Assembly: GCF_021290965.1 (NCBI RefSeq)
Contig: NZ_JAJOYT010000001.1
Span: 434,001-498,000 of the forward strand
Length of the DNA: 64,000 bases
From: Rheinheimera faecalis
GTDB lineage: Bacteria; Pseudomonadota; Gammaproteobacteria; Enterobacterales; Alteromonadaceae
Direction of reading: 5' to 3'
The translations under genes and the position numbers were made by a program. Positions 43,418-50,083 of this stretch are shown piece after piece. Below the pieces are notes generated by a model. The model saw only the letters and a program-made list of their open reading frames with translations. It was not told the DNA's origin and ran no database searches. Each line of letters starts with the position of its first letter. Within the stretch, counting starts at the first letter, position 1.

Positions 43418-45436
43418 TTAAATACGGTTTTTCTTTTTCTGCTCAAGCAGGTAGGCCACGCTCTCGCTGAAGTTAGCGGCGCACTCTGCTTTGTGGTCGT
43501 TCTCGGGGTTGGCCAGTTGGTCATGGTCGTAGGCTATGGCTGTTGCGGTATTGCCCCGTGAGGCTGGGCGCATCATCATCACCACTTTGGATTCAGGGAT
43601 AACTTCTTCTTCAACGGGGCGCATCAGAGCGGCCAGCTCAAGGGAGTCGATACTGACTTTGGCTTGTGCAGCCAGCTTGTTGGCCTTGGTAAATTGAGTC
43701 CGTTTACGCTTGGTTTCACGCGCTGCCAGGGTGTCACCAAAGCCCACTTTTTCGAGGCATTCAGCAGTGCAAATATGCACACCGTTCAGGGCGTAAATCT
43801 CTACTGAGTCATGCAGCTTTAGCGGGTCAAAACGAGCCACCAGTTTCTGCCCGACATAGTTCATCATGGTTTCATTGAAGTAGCGGTTTTTGCGGCCTTT
43901 CAAACTGCCACCAGCATCAAGCACTATGGTGCCGTGCTTCGACACTGTTACAGCTTCTGCTTGCAGCATCATCAGTTGCAGTTGTGCTGCGGTGGCCTTG
44001 CGTATTTCAGCAGTTTCGTAACTGGCTGCGAATGCCTGATCAAAGCTCATAAAGCCTTTGCAGATTTCGGTATCGCGGTTGGCTTTGGCGTTGAACATTT
44101 CAACACCCTTGGCAATGGCCTGTAGGAAGTCTTCTGCAGCTATGGCTTTGCTGCCGTAGTTGTCTGGCTTTGCCATTGGGTTAGGGCCTGTGTAAGCGCC
44201 ACGGCAGATCGGATGTTTGTCGATGTATTCTTCAAGACCACCCACACCAAAGGTACGCTCTATCGGTTTTGCCTGGCCGTGACCCTTACCAAAGTTCACA
44301 CTGGACCAATGCAGGTTAATGCCCATCATTGGGATGATGCCTAACGGATCATCTTCCTTCACTTTGAAGCGGTAACGGTTTGGTACACCTCCGGTCATCC
44401 ATTTGTTGGCGGCTGCTCGGGTGTTATCTATGGTGATTTCTTTAGGCACACCATACTTTGCAAATACATCCATCAGTGACAAACGGATGCTGTCTGTGTT
44501 CTCGCTGATATCACAGCGCCAACCCACAATTTTGCGGCTACGAATGTCCTGCCAGAACCATGTTTTAGGGCGCAGAATCTCACCGTTAAACCACTTCACA
44601 AACACGTTGTGTTGGTAGCCGTCGCCGTTTAACCATTCCATGGCGTGAATGCCTTCGACGGTACGTTCTTGTGGCGGGTAAAGCTGGTGTAAGGCGTGTT
44701 CACCTTCACGCAGTAGCACCAGTTGTTGTGCTGGTACTTCGTGGGCCATACGCCGTGCCAGGCTTTTTAAGCTGGGTATTTCCCAACCTTTACCTTTGGC
44801 CGCATCCAGTAAACGCTCATAGCTTACTGTCATTGCTGGTTGTTCCAGGCTGAGGTAGTCGGCTTTGAATAGCTCCCAGGCTTGCGGTGTAATAAACGCA
44901 AACTGGTTTTTCTTTTTGGACTGTGACGCTTCAAAATGTTTAGGCAGCAGCGCTGGTGCCCAGTCGGCTTCGTCATACCCTTTGACCATGGAGCAATGAC
45001 GGCGCAGCGTGCTAAGCGCTACATCGTATTGAGCACACACAGAGTCGTAAGCATCCATCAAACTGACGCCATTACGGTTTAATGCAAACACCGCTTTCAC
45101 GGCCAGCAAGGCTTGTTGGGCTTTCTCTTTGGCGGCGTGATTGTTCTTGTTCCAACGCGCCCAAAGCGCTTCGCGGCAATAGCCATCTGACTGCGACTTT
45201 TTCTTAGGTAAGCTCAGCAGTTGATCGCCAACTTTTATTTGGCCTTTGGTTTTGTAGAGCGCGGTTTGAGTTGCAGATGGTAATAAGCTGATGTGGTATT
45301 CAGTCCCTTTCGTCCCTTGTCTTTTGCGTGCTAATTCTGGATTTTCATTGGCCAGCTTTTTTAATTGCTCACGTATATTTCTGTCAGAGCCTGGTAAGCC
45401 AACAACGCCTGCTAATTCACTCGCTAATAGCCACAT
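43418..45436 (-). CDS. DDE transposase A (MuA-like)
   Basis: A 672-residue transposase (MuA is 663). N-terminal enhancer-binding domain (ASELAGVVGLPGSDRNIREQLKK), then the Mu-end-binding part, the RNase-H fold catalytic core with D272 (NGDGYQ), D337 (TIDNTRAA) and E393 (PIERTFG), matching D269-D336-E392 of MuA, then C-terminal MuB-contact domain. It joins phage ends to target DNA. Its first 60 residues are similar to the repressor DNA-binding domain. Confidence 0.96.
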   Translation of the reverse strand: MWLLASELAGVVGLPGSDRNIREQLKKLANENPELARKRQGTKGTEYHISLLPSATQTALYKTKGQIKVGDQLLSLPKKKSQSDGYCREALWARWNKNNHAAKEKAQQALLAVKAVFALNRNGVSLMDAYDSVCAQYDVALSTLRRHCSMVKGYDEADWAPALLPKHFEASQSKKKNQFAFITPQAWELFKADYLSLEQPAMTVSYERLLDAAKGKGWEIPSLKSLARRMAHEVPAQQLVLLREGEHALHQLYPPQERTVEGIHAMEWLNGDGYQHNVFVKWFNGEILRPKTWFWQDIRSRKIVGWRCDISENTDSIRLSLMDVFAKYGVPKEITIDNTRAAANKWMTGGVPNRYRFKVKEDDPLGIIPMMGINLHWSSVNFGKGHGQAKPIERTFGVGGLEEYIDKHPICRGAYTGPNPMAKPDNYGSKAIAAEDFLQAIAKGVEMFNAKANRDTEICKGFMSFDQAFAASYETAEIRKATAAQLQLMMLQAEAVTVSKHGTIVLDAGGSLKGRKNRYFNETMMNYVGQKLVARFDPLKLHDSVEIYALNGVHICTAECLEKVGFGDTLAARETKRKRTQFTKANKLAAQAKVSIDSLELAALMRPVEEEVIPESKVVMMMRPASRGNTATAIAYDHDQLANPENDHKAECAANFSESVAYLLEQKKKNRI

Positions 45437-45448
45437 ACGAATTACCCC

Positions 45449-45706
45449 TTAACTCGCTGCGCGCATTGTGTTGTAACGGCTAGGCCAAACCTCTTCTGGT
45501 TTCTTGCCTATCGCTTTTGCGATTATTTCTTCGCCTTTCGGCCACGGCGAACGCAGTGCGTTAGCCAGTGTGTTTTCGCTTAATCCTGCATCCCTTGATA
45601 GTTGACGAACGGACAAGCCGCGCTTTTTTAGAGCAGCAACAATGTCGGCTCTATGCCAATCGCTTCCATTCTGGTCGCTTTTTTGAGACACTATTTTTTT
45701 ACTCAA
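45449..45706 (-). CDS. ner: Ner-like DNA-binding regulator
   Basis: An 85-residue Ner/Nlp protein: DWHRADIVAALKKRGLSVRQLSRDAGLSENTLANALRSPWPKGEEIIAKAIGKKPEEVWPSRY is the hallmark. Ner limits early transcription after induction. It is the first gene leftwards, divergent from the repressor. Confidence 0.92.
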   Translation of the reverse strand: MSKKIVSQKSDQNGSDWHRADIVAALKKRGLSVRQLSRDAGLSENTLANALRSPWPKGEEIIAKAIGKKPEEVWPSRYNTMRAAS

Positions 45707-45771
45707 CTCGTTAACCCTTATACGTTACCCCGCTTAGTAACTTCATAATGGATTAAAGGGATGAATCGGTC

Positions 45772-45836
45772 AATAGCAACGGATGAATAATTTGCTATTG
45801 CATCCGTTTCCATTTTTTAAATAATTGGATTTAAAA
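45772..45836. promoter_or_regulatory. Repressor/Ner operator region with CATCCG repeats
   Basis: Perfect inverted words CAATAGCAA and TTGCTATTG, and CGGATG (45780) and CATCCG (45801), lie between ner and the repressor. CGGATG/CATCCG continues into the repressor gene at 45874, 45904, 45946 and 45979. They are likely operator elements for the repressor. Exact promoters were not fixed. Confidence 0.6.
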
Positions 45837-46610
45837 ATGACTAACGACAATGAAAACAATGACTTAACTGATTCGGATGCACATAAAGAAGAAACGGATC
45901 AAACATCCGTTGATCGAGGCGGGAAACGGATCTTATGGTTTACCGCATCCGAATTGGCAGGTCACGGCAGCTTCCCAACATCCGATAGATGGACTCGCGA
46001 TCATTTAAAGGAGTTGTCGGCAGGTAAGGAGCACCTGTGCAGGAAGCGTAAAGGCACTAAAGCAATGGAATATCACATCAGCCTGCTGCCACCTGACACG
46101 CAGAGAAGCTTGCTGGGTGACAATCTGGGGCTGGTTAACGAAGCCCCTCAGCCATATTCATCCACGCCTATTGTTTCTGATTTTCTGGATGAGTTTGCTT
46201 TGATACCCGGTTACAGAATACAAGTATCAGCTGGGCATGGTTCGCTAAATCCAGACCAACTGGATCCGGTTAGGCATTTGGCATTTAGGCGCAAGTGGTT
46301 GAAGTTCAGGGGCTTTGATGAACATGAGTTAGCTATAGTATGGGCCAAAGGCGACAGCATGGAGCCAACCATTCATAGCAATGACACCCTTGTCGTTCAC
46401 CTGGGGCGCAACACTCCGACAGACGGCCACATCTACATTTTCAGAAACGATGATGAGCTGTTCGTGAAGCGCTACCAAAGCATGTTGGGCACCTGGCGCT
46501 TAATAAGCGACAACAGTTTTTACCCAGCTGTCGATATCCCGAAAAGCGACCAGCATAATTTTGAAGTCGTTGGGCAAGTGGTCCACATAGCGAAAGATGT
46601 AGGCGATTAA
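45837..46610 (+). CDS. Mu-type repressor fused to an S24 (LexA-like) peptidase domain
   Basis: A 257-residue protein. Residues 31-92 (RILWFTASELAGHGSFPTSDRW ... MEYHISLLPPDTQ) match the Mu repressor/MuA N-terminal DNA-binding domain. Residues 120-257 are an S24 peptidase with Ser174 (GDSMEP) and Lys211 (LFVKRYQ) and an Ala132-Gly133 (VSAGHG) cleavage-type site. Mu c itself lacks the peptidase, so induction by RecA-dependent self-cleavage is likely. The ATG is chosen; a TTG four codons upstream is possible. Confidence 0.9.
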   Translation: MTNDNENNDLTDSDAHKEETDQTSVDRGGKRILWFTASELAGHGSFPTSDRWTRDHLKELSAGKEHLCRKRKGTKAMEYHISLLPPDTQRSLLGDNLGLVNEAPQPYSSTPIVSDFLDEFALIPGYRIQVSAGHGSLNPDQLDPVRHLAFRRKWLKFRGFDEHELAIVWAKGDSMEPTIHSNDTLVVHLGRNTPTDGHIYIFRNDDELFVKRYQSMLGTWRLISDNSFYPAVDIPKSDQHNFEVVGQVVHIAKDVGD

Positions 46611-46659
46611 TTTAAACGTTTAAACATTCTTTAAAGTGAGTTCCAACGGATTTTTGCAC

Positions 46660-46677
46660 TGCTCAATTTACTAGGCT
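46660..46677 (-). promoter_or_regulatory. Left-end transposase binding site
   Basis: On the minus strand AGCCTAGTAAATTGAGCA, one mismatch from the right-end word at 13265-13282. A shared 18-bp word near both termini is expected for MuA sites (L and R sites). Confidence 0.65.
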
Positions 46678-46740
46678 AAATCAGCACCTTTTAAATTCAT
46701 TGCTCAAACGTACTAACTTTTAAAAACGCTTCAAATAAAA

Positions 46741-46774
46741 AAGGGACCCAAGTTTTAAAACCCTTGAGTCCCTT
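46741..46774 (-). terminator. Hairpin with T-run near Mu-like left end
   Basis: AAGGGACCCAAG pairs with CTTGAGTCCCTT except for a two-base internal mismatch. On the minus strand it is followed by six T and ATTTG. It may end the repressor message on the plus side and shield the left end from transcription coming from outside on the minus side. Confidence 0.55.
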
Positions 46775-46875
46775 GTAATTCCTAGCGTTGGCGAACTTTA
46801 CGATCCCACTTAATCCACTTGGATCCAACTTAATCCCTAACATGTCTCAGTGTTCATTTAACTAGACCCTATACA

Positions 46876-46880
46876 TCCCG
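46876..46880 (+). repeat. Target-site duplication TCCCG (left-end side of Mu-like prophage)
   Basis: Second copy of the five-base duplication. Reading on from it restores the pVI-like frame. Confidence 0.9.
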
Positions 46881-46901
46881 TTTGTAAGGTTGGGGAGTTA
46901 A
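46881..46901 (+). pseudogene. Detached 3' end of the pVI-like gene
   Basis: TTT GTA AGG TTG GGG AGT TAA encodes FVRLGS and a stop when joined in frame to 13235. It is the remaining tail of the interrupted inovirus gene and sits immediately before repeat cluster 3. Confidence 0.85.
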
Positions 46902-46902
46902 T

Positions 46903-46998
46903 TGTGACTGACCAGGCTATTTTATCTGTGACTAACCGGCTTCAACAAACTGTGACTCGACCAGGTGTCAAAGCTGTGACTCACCAGGGGGTATTTAA
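46903..46998 (+). repeat. 24-bp TGTGACT repeats, cluster 3 (4 units, noncoding)
   Basis: Four units start at 46903, 46927, 46951 and 46975 with constant 24-bp spacing and end just before the zot start. The last unit also provides the zot Shine-Dalgarno (CCAGGGGG). The first two units closely match the cluster 2 units at 8526 and 8502. No reading frame is used here. Confidence 0.85.
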
Positions 46999-47001
46999 TC
47001 T

Positions 47002-48153
47002 ATGATTTTTGGTGTATCCGGTCGCCCAGGCGGCGGCAAAAGTTATGAGTTGGTCAAAAATCACGTTATTCCGGCGCTAAAAGACGGCCGTAAAATCATT
47101 ACTAACTTACCGCTTCAGGTTGACCATTTCGTTGCTAGCCTTGGCCATCAGGTGCGGGATTTAATTGAGATTGTCGATGGTGAGTTTCACAACTTCGGGG
47201 ATGGTAACCGCCCGTTCTCCAAGGCTGAACACTTTCTCCGCTATAACACATGGCGCAACGACAAAAACCAAGGCCCTGTGTTTTTCATTGATGAAGCTCA
47301 CTTAGCTATGCCTGCAGGCTCTACCCAAAAGGAATTGTTAGAGTTCCTTTCACTTCACCGTCACTATGGCTTTGATATCTATCTGGCAACGCAGGACTTC
47401 AGGAAGGTTCACCGTGATATTCGTGCAATGGTTGAAATTAACTACCGCTGCATAAAAAAATCCGCCTTGGGCCGTACTGACCAGTACATTGTCAAAATCT
47501 GCCAAGGCTGTGAATCCGGTGCGGAAGTAACCAATACATATGAACGGGAATACGAAAGCTGGGTGTTCAGTTTTTACCAAAGCCACACCAAAGCAAACGG
47601 CAAACAAGTCGAAGAAGCGTACGTGAAAGATATTCCTATTTGGTGGAAAAAAAAGCGTAATTTGTTTGCTGCGATAGGCATCGTTTTAGGTGGTTTTTAT
47701 GGAATTAGTGGCTTTTACAACATGTTCTACCCTTCAGCCCCAGAAGAAACCCAACCAAAAACGCCCCAGAATCAATCACAACAAGAAAAAGCCCCTGCAC
47801 CAACACCCAGCCAGCCGCAAGCCAGCCAAGCTCAACAGAAGGCTGCTGAGCAACGCTTTAAGTATTCACCAGATAATTTTCATCCGTTTAACAAACTTCA
47901 AATTCACGTCTCCGGCAGTTACGGCGATTTGCGGGAAAAAGTAGTTTATTTTTCGCTGTCATTTAATGGTCAGGTAATTAACGAAATCACCAGCACCGAT
48001 TTAATGATGTCCGGTTATACCGTCAAAGTACTTTCTGACTGTGTGGTGAGACTGGAATACGAAAGTTGGGCCAGTTTTGCAATTTGCGACAACCCTTCAA
48101 ACCAGATGAAAGCAGGTCCCTCACAAGTCCAGACGGTTGCAGCTGTGAACTGA
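47002..48153 (+). CDS. zot: Zot / gene I-type assembly ATPase
   Basis: A 383-residue protein: Walker A GRPGGGKS (7-14), Walker B VFFIDEAH (93-100), basic cytoplasmic part, one membrane segment (about 221-243), and a periplasmic Pro/Gln-rich linker (245-283) plus C-terminal domain with cysteines. Zot/pI proteins power filamentous virion extrusion through the inner membrane. In an uninterrupted inovirus it would directly follow the pVI-like gene. No gpIV secretin is seen, so host secretin is probably used. Confidence 0.93.
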   Translation: MIFGVSGRPGGGKSYELVKNHVIPALKDGRKIITNLPLQVDHFVASLGHQVRDLIEIVDGEFHNFGDGNRPFSKAEHFLRYNTWRNDKNQGPVFFIDEAHLAMPAGSTQKELLEFLSLHRHYGFDIYLATQDFRKVHRDIRAMVEINYRCIKKSALGRTDQYIVKICQGCESGAEVTNTYEREYESWVFSFYQSHTKANGKQVEEAYVKDIPIWWKKKRNLFAAIGIVLGGFYGISGFYNMFYPSAPEETQPKTPQNQSQQEKAPAPTPSQPQASQAQQKAAEQRFKYSPDNFHPFNKLQIHVSGSYGDLREKVVYFSLSFNGQVINEITSTDLMMSGYTVKVLSDCVVRLEYESWASFAICDNPSNQMKAGPSQVQTVAAVN

Positions 48154-48320
48154 CGCTGGGGAAAGGGGCCCCGCTTGCGGGGATGGGGCCCCAGTGACAG
48201 TTCACCTATGGCGAAGCCATGCAGCGAAGCGGTGACCAAGGGACGCCAGTCCCGTTTGAAGGCAACGCCTTCCCTCTGCCAAACCGAAGGCCCCTTGTGG
48301 GCCTTTTTCTTTCTGTACTG
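48145..48320. other. Inovirus intergenic region: packaging signal/origin candidate
   Basis: Five hairpins in 160 bp: a long one (48145-48205) with arms GTGAACTG..CTGGGG and CCCCAG..CAGTTCAC around CCCCGCTTGCGGGG; ATGGC-GAA-GCCAT (48208-48220); GGGAC-GCCA-GTCCC (48240-48253); GAAGGC-AAC-GCCTTC (48258-48272); and AAGGCCC..GGGCCTT with T-run (48287-48308). The f1 intergenic region likewise has a series of hairpins with packaging signal and both origins. Confidence 0.6.
48287..48308 (+). terminator. Terminator after zot
   Basis: AAGGCCC, loop CTTGT, GGGCCTT and five T form a strong intrinsic terminator ending the inovirus assembly operon before the TolA-like gene. Confidence 0.8.
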
Positions 48321-48373
48321 CAAATAGGGATTTGTTTATAGTGGGTATGGAACCTGAATAATACGGATGTTTT

Positions 48374-48922
48374 ATGAAGCCTATCTCTGTTGCTTTGCTG
48401 CTTTTTGCCTGTGTTATCGCCGGACTATCAGGCGCAATCTTATACAACTACGCTACCTTAAACGCAGCTAAGAAACATCTTGAGTTGCTTGAAGCCGATT
48501 TACAGCAGCACAACAGGATTGTTGCAGAGGCTGAGCGCAAAGAAAAAGCAGAAATGCAGCGCAGACAGGTGAATCCATCACCGCTTTTATTTGCTCCCTC
48601 TATATCCGAAGATGATGAAGCCCGACGAGCCGCAAACCCTGTTCTTCATGAAAAACAACGGTATCTGGCTCTTATTGTCGCCAAAATCCAGCAAAACTGG
48701 TTCGTTGACGATAGCATGAGGGGGAAGGAATGCCGGATTAATATTAAACTTGCGCCAGATGGAGCTGCTACTTCAATAACTCCACTTGGTGGTGATTACA
48801 ACCTCTGCATGTCTGCGGTACGCGCAATTGAAAAAGCCGGTAATTTTCCTATGTCAAAAGACCCTGCTGTTTACGACGCCTTGAAAGATATCACGACGAT
48901 TTTGCAGCCCCAACTCCAATAG
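48374..48922 (+). CDS. Mini-TolA: membrane-anchored protein with TolA domain III
   Basis: A 182-residue protein with an N-terminal membrane segment (about 5-26), a short charged helix (28-66) and a C-terminal domain (about 92-182) like TolA domain III. GKECRINIKLAPDGA and GGDYNLC closely match KTCTLRIKLAPDG ... GGDPALC of E. coli TolA, and Cys120 and Cys145 keep the 25-residue disulfide spacing. The long TolA domain II is missing (full TolA has about 420 residues). It lies between the phage terminator and another terminator, so it has its own promoter. Possible decoy or immunity factor. Confidence 0.82.
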   Translation: MKPISVALLLFACVIAGLSGAILYNYATLNAAKKHLELLEADLQQHNRIVAEAERKEKAEMQRRQVNPSPLLFAPSISEDDEARRAANPVLHEKQRYLALIVAKIQQNWFVDDSMRGKECRINIKLAPDGAATSITPLGGDYNLCMSAVRAIEKAGNFPMSKDPAVYDALKDITTILQPQLQ

Positions 48923-48957
48923 ATAACTTGTTTTTCGCTCTTGCTCTGAGCCTCGCA

Positions 48958-48983
48958 GAGTGCACTACAGTAATAGTGCACTC
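48958..48983 (+). terminator. Terminator after the TolA-like gene
   Basis: GAGTGCACTA, loop CAGTAA, TAGTGCACTC and then TTGTTTC. The 10-bp perfect stem lies 36 bases after the stop. The T-run is interrupted by one G. Confidence 0.6.
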
Positions 48984-49018
48984 TTGTTTCAATTTGAAAC
49001 GGAATTCAAAATTAGCTC

Positions 49019-49042
49019 CCTAAAAGGCCCCGCTTGCGGGGC
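49019..49042. repeat. Second copy of the GGCCCCGCTTGCGGGG hairpin
   Basis: AAGGCCCCGC-TT-GCGGGGCCTT, a perfect 22-bp-scale hairpin. Its core equals the apex of the long hairpin at 48166-48182, so this sequence flanks the TolA-like gene on both sides. Confidence 0.75.
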
Positions 49043-49050
49043 CTTGCCCC

Positions 49051-49300
49051 CTGTGCTTTTCAAAACCACAATTAAACTTTGCAGCATGATTTCGCCAACC
49101 TACTGATTTTAAACGTAATATTTACATTATGTGATATCAAGTATATTGAAGATAAAGGGGATATCTCCATATCTATCAATCAGATATCTGACATTCGCAT
49201 GACTTTTGTTCTGCTGCTTATATGCTACTACTTCCGATATAAAACCTTTATTCGCAGCGTTTAACTCGTTGATTAGAACGCGTCCATAAGCTAAACAGGA
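49051..49300. other. AT-rich intergenic stretch, uncertain prophage/host boundary
   Basis: No convincing gene. An open frame of 61 codons (49079-49264) starts with TTG, lacks a ribosome-binding site and has biased AT-rich composition, so it is not called. Bases 49108-49136 are loosely like a dif site (CGTAA and CATTATG arms) but have a spacer of the wrong length. The real right end of the inovirus may be here. Confidence 0.4.
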
Positions 49301-49328
49301 AAACCATACACATCAATGTGTATGGTTT
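49301..49328 (-). terminator. Terminator after the lipoprotein gene
   Basis: AAACCATACACAT and ATGTGTATGGTTT, a perfect 13-bp stem with a two-base loop, follow the gene on the minus strand and run into TTTTCC. Confidence 0.75.
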
Positions 49329-49345
49329 CCATCTCAAGATGAAGA

Positions 49346-49924
49346 TTAATTGCGTGAAATCAGTTTAATACCGCCATCGTAACATTCAGTTGTTTTGCCT
49401 GAATCCGATATCACCTGGATATGATCAAAACCACCGGCTGGCGCAGACTTCTCCAGCAAGTCGGTAAAATCATCAGCTATGTCGCTGATTTCATCTCCTT
49501 TTTGTTCTAAAGCTGCGAAATGTGGTCTGTGGCGTTCTGTGATTTCATGAATTTCTTCGGCTAATTTGTGCTGTTCAGCCATTTTAACTTTATCTATACG
49601 AATACTGTGTTCATCTTCCTGATGCACAAGATCTGAAAGCTCAGCCATACGTTCGCTGTGTTGCTCCATTTCTGCTTCAAACGCTTTTAAAGGCAAATGC
49701 AGTTCTTCCATTTGTTGCTCAACAGCTTCTAAACGCTGGTAAGCCGCGAATTCATCTGTGGTCATAGCACGCTGCTGTATAACTTTACAGTTTTTGATAA
49801 AAGCAATTTGCTGCGGTGCAGCAGTAACGCTTGTCGATGCGGTTTCAGCCTGGGCTGTACAGCCAGCAGTGATTGCAATAGCGACAGATAATAAAGTGAA
49901 GGTAAATGATTTTTGGAATTTCAT
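49346..49924 (-). CDS. Lipoprotein with coiled-coil region, unknown function
   Basis: A 192-residue protein with a lipobox (AIAITAGC, acylated Cys at about 22), an Ala/Thr linker, and a long charged, helical coiled coil (about 57-160, Glu/His-rich, e.g. EVEQQMEEL type). A C-terminal Cys lies in TECYDGG. The body is periplasmic or surface. I do not recognise the family. Host gene next to the prophage; GGAGC precedes the start. Confidence 0.7.
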   Translation of the reverse strand: MKFQKSFTFTLLSVAIAITAGCTAQAETASTSVTAAPQQIAFIKNCKVIQQRAMTTDEFAAYQRLEAVEQQMEELHLPLKAFEAEMEQHSERMAELSDLVHQEDEHSIRIDKVKMAEQHKLAEEIHEITERHRPHFAALEQKGDEISDIADDFTDLLEKSAPAGGFDHIQVISDSGKTTECYDGGIKLISRN

Positions 49925-49999
49925 AACAGGCTCCTATGGTTCAGTTATTAGTAAGTCGGAGCTGGTGAAGAAATAGTTGGAGGGAAAAACAAAAAAAGG

Positions 50000-50030
50000 T
50001 GGTTTAATCTCTAAGGTATTGATTAAACCA
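50000..50030 (-). terminator. Terminator after maeA
   Basis: TGGTTTAATC and GATTAAACCA form a 10-bp stem with an eleven-base loop and T-runs on both sides (TTTTTTTG on the minus strand). Confidence 0.75.
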
Positions 50031-50083
50031 ACTTTTTATTTAGCTTACTTGAATGAAAAACACAGAAAACTTAATGGCCGACT

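Larger units (their letters stand above)
13236..46875 (-). mobile_element. Mu-like transposable prophage, 33,640 bp, complete
   Basis: The ends read 5'-TGAAGCGCGCC (right end; Mu begins TGAAGCGGCGC) and, on the minus strand, 5'-TGTATAGGGTC (left end; Mu begins TGTATTGATTC). They are flanked by TCCCG on both sides. Inside are all expected modules: repressor, ner, transposase A, B, early genes, gemA, mor, lysis, terminase, portal, head, protease/scaffold, contractile tail, baseplate and tailspike. The genetic left end is at the high coordinate. No frameshifted or broken structural gene was noticed, so it may be active. Confidence 0.95.
46611..46902. other. Left-end region of the Mu-like prophage plus short inovirus flank
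   Basis: No gene. It contains a transposase-site word (46660-46677), a bidirectional hairpin AAGGGAC...GTCCCTT (46741-46774, T-run on the minus side), repeated GGATTAAGT/GGATCC words, the terminal CA (46874-46875) and the target duplication. From 46881 it is inovirus sequence: six codons of the pVI-like gene and its TAA at 46899-46901. Confidence 0.75.
6497..49050. mobile_element. Filamentous (inovirus) prophage, split in two by a Mu-like prophage
   Basis: Gene order is typical of Pf1/Pf3-like inoviruses: repressor, small accessory genes, replication protein II, ssDNA-binding protein, coat proteins, adsorption protein, pVI-like protein, then Zot (gene I product). The right half (zot onwards) lies 33.6 kb away because a Mu-like element sits at 13236-46875. 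Without that element the inovirus is about 8.9 kb. The left end is set by the dif-like site. The right end is uncertain: it is placed after the last structured repeat, and a clear attR was not found. Confidence 0.85.

Noticed and set aside
13254..46692. TTGAGCAA words near both edges as the real termini of the Mu-like prophage
   Set aside because: The flanking five bases do not match (GACAG against ACGTA), while TGAAGCG/TGTATAG ends give an exact TCCCG duplication and restore the pVI-like frame.
49108..49136. dif-like attR candidate
   Set aside because: The arms are poor matches and the spacer is about eight bases instead of six; mentioned only as a weak possibility.
49079..49264. 61-codon open frame after the TolA-like gene
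   Set aside because: TTG start without ribosome-binding site, AT-rich composition, no family resemblance, and no coupling to a neighbour.
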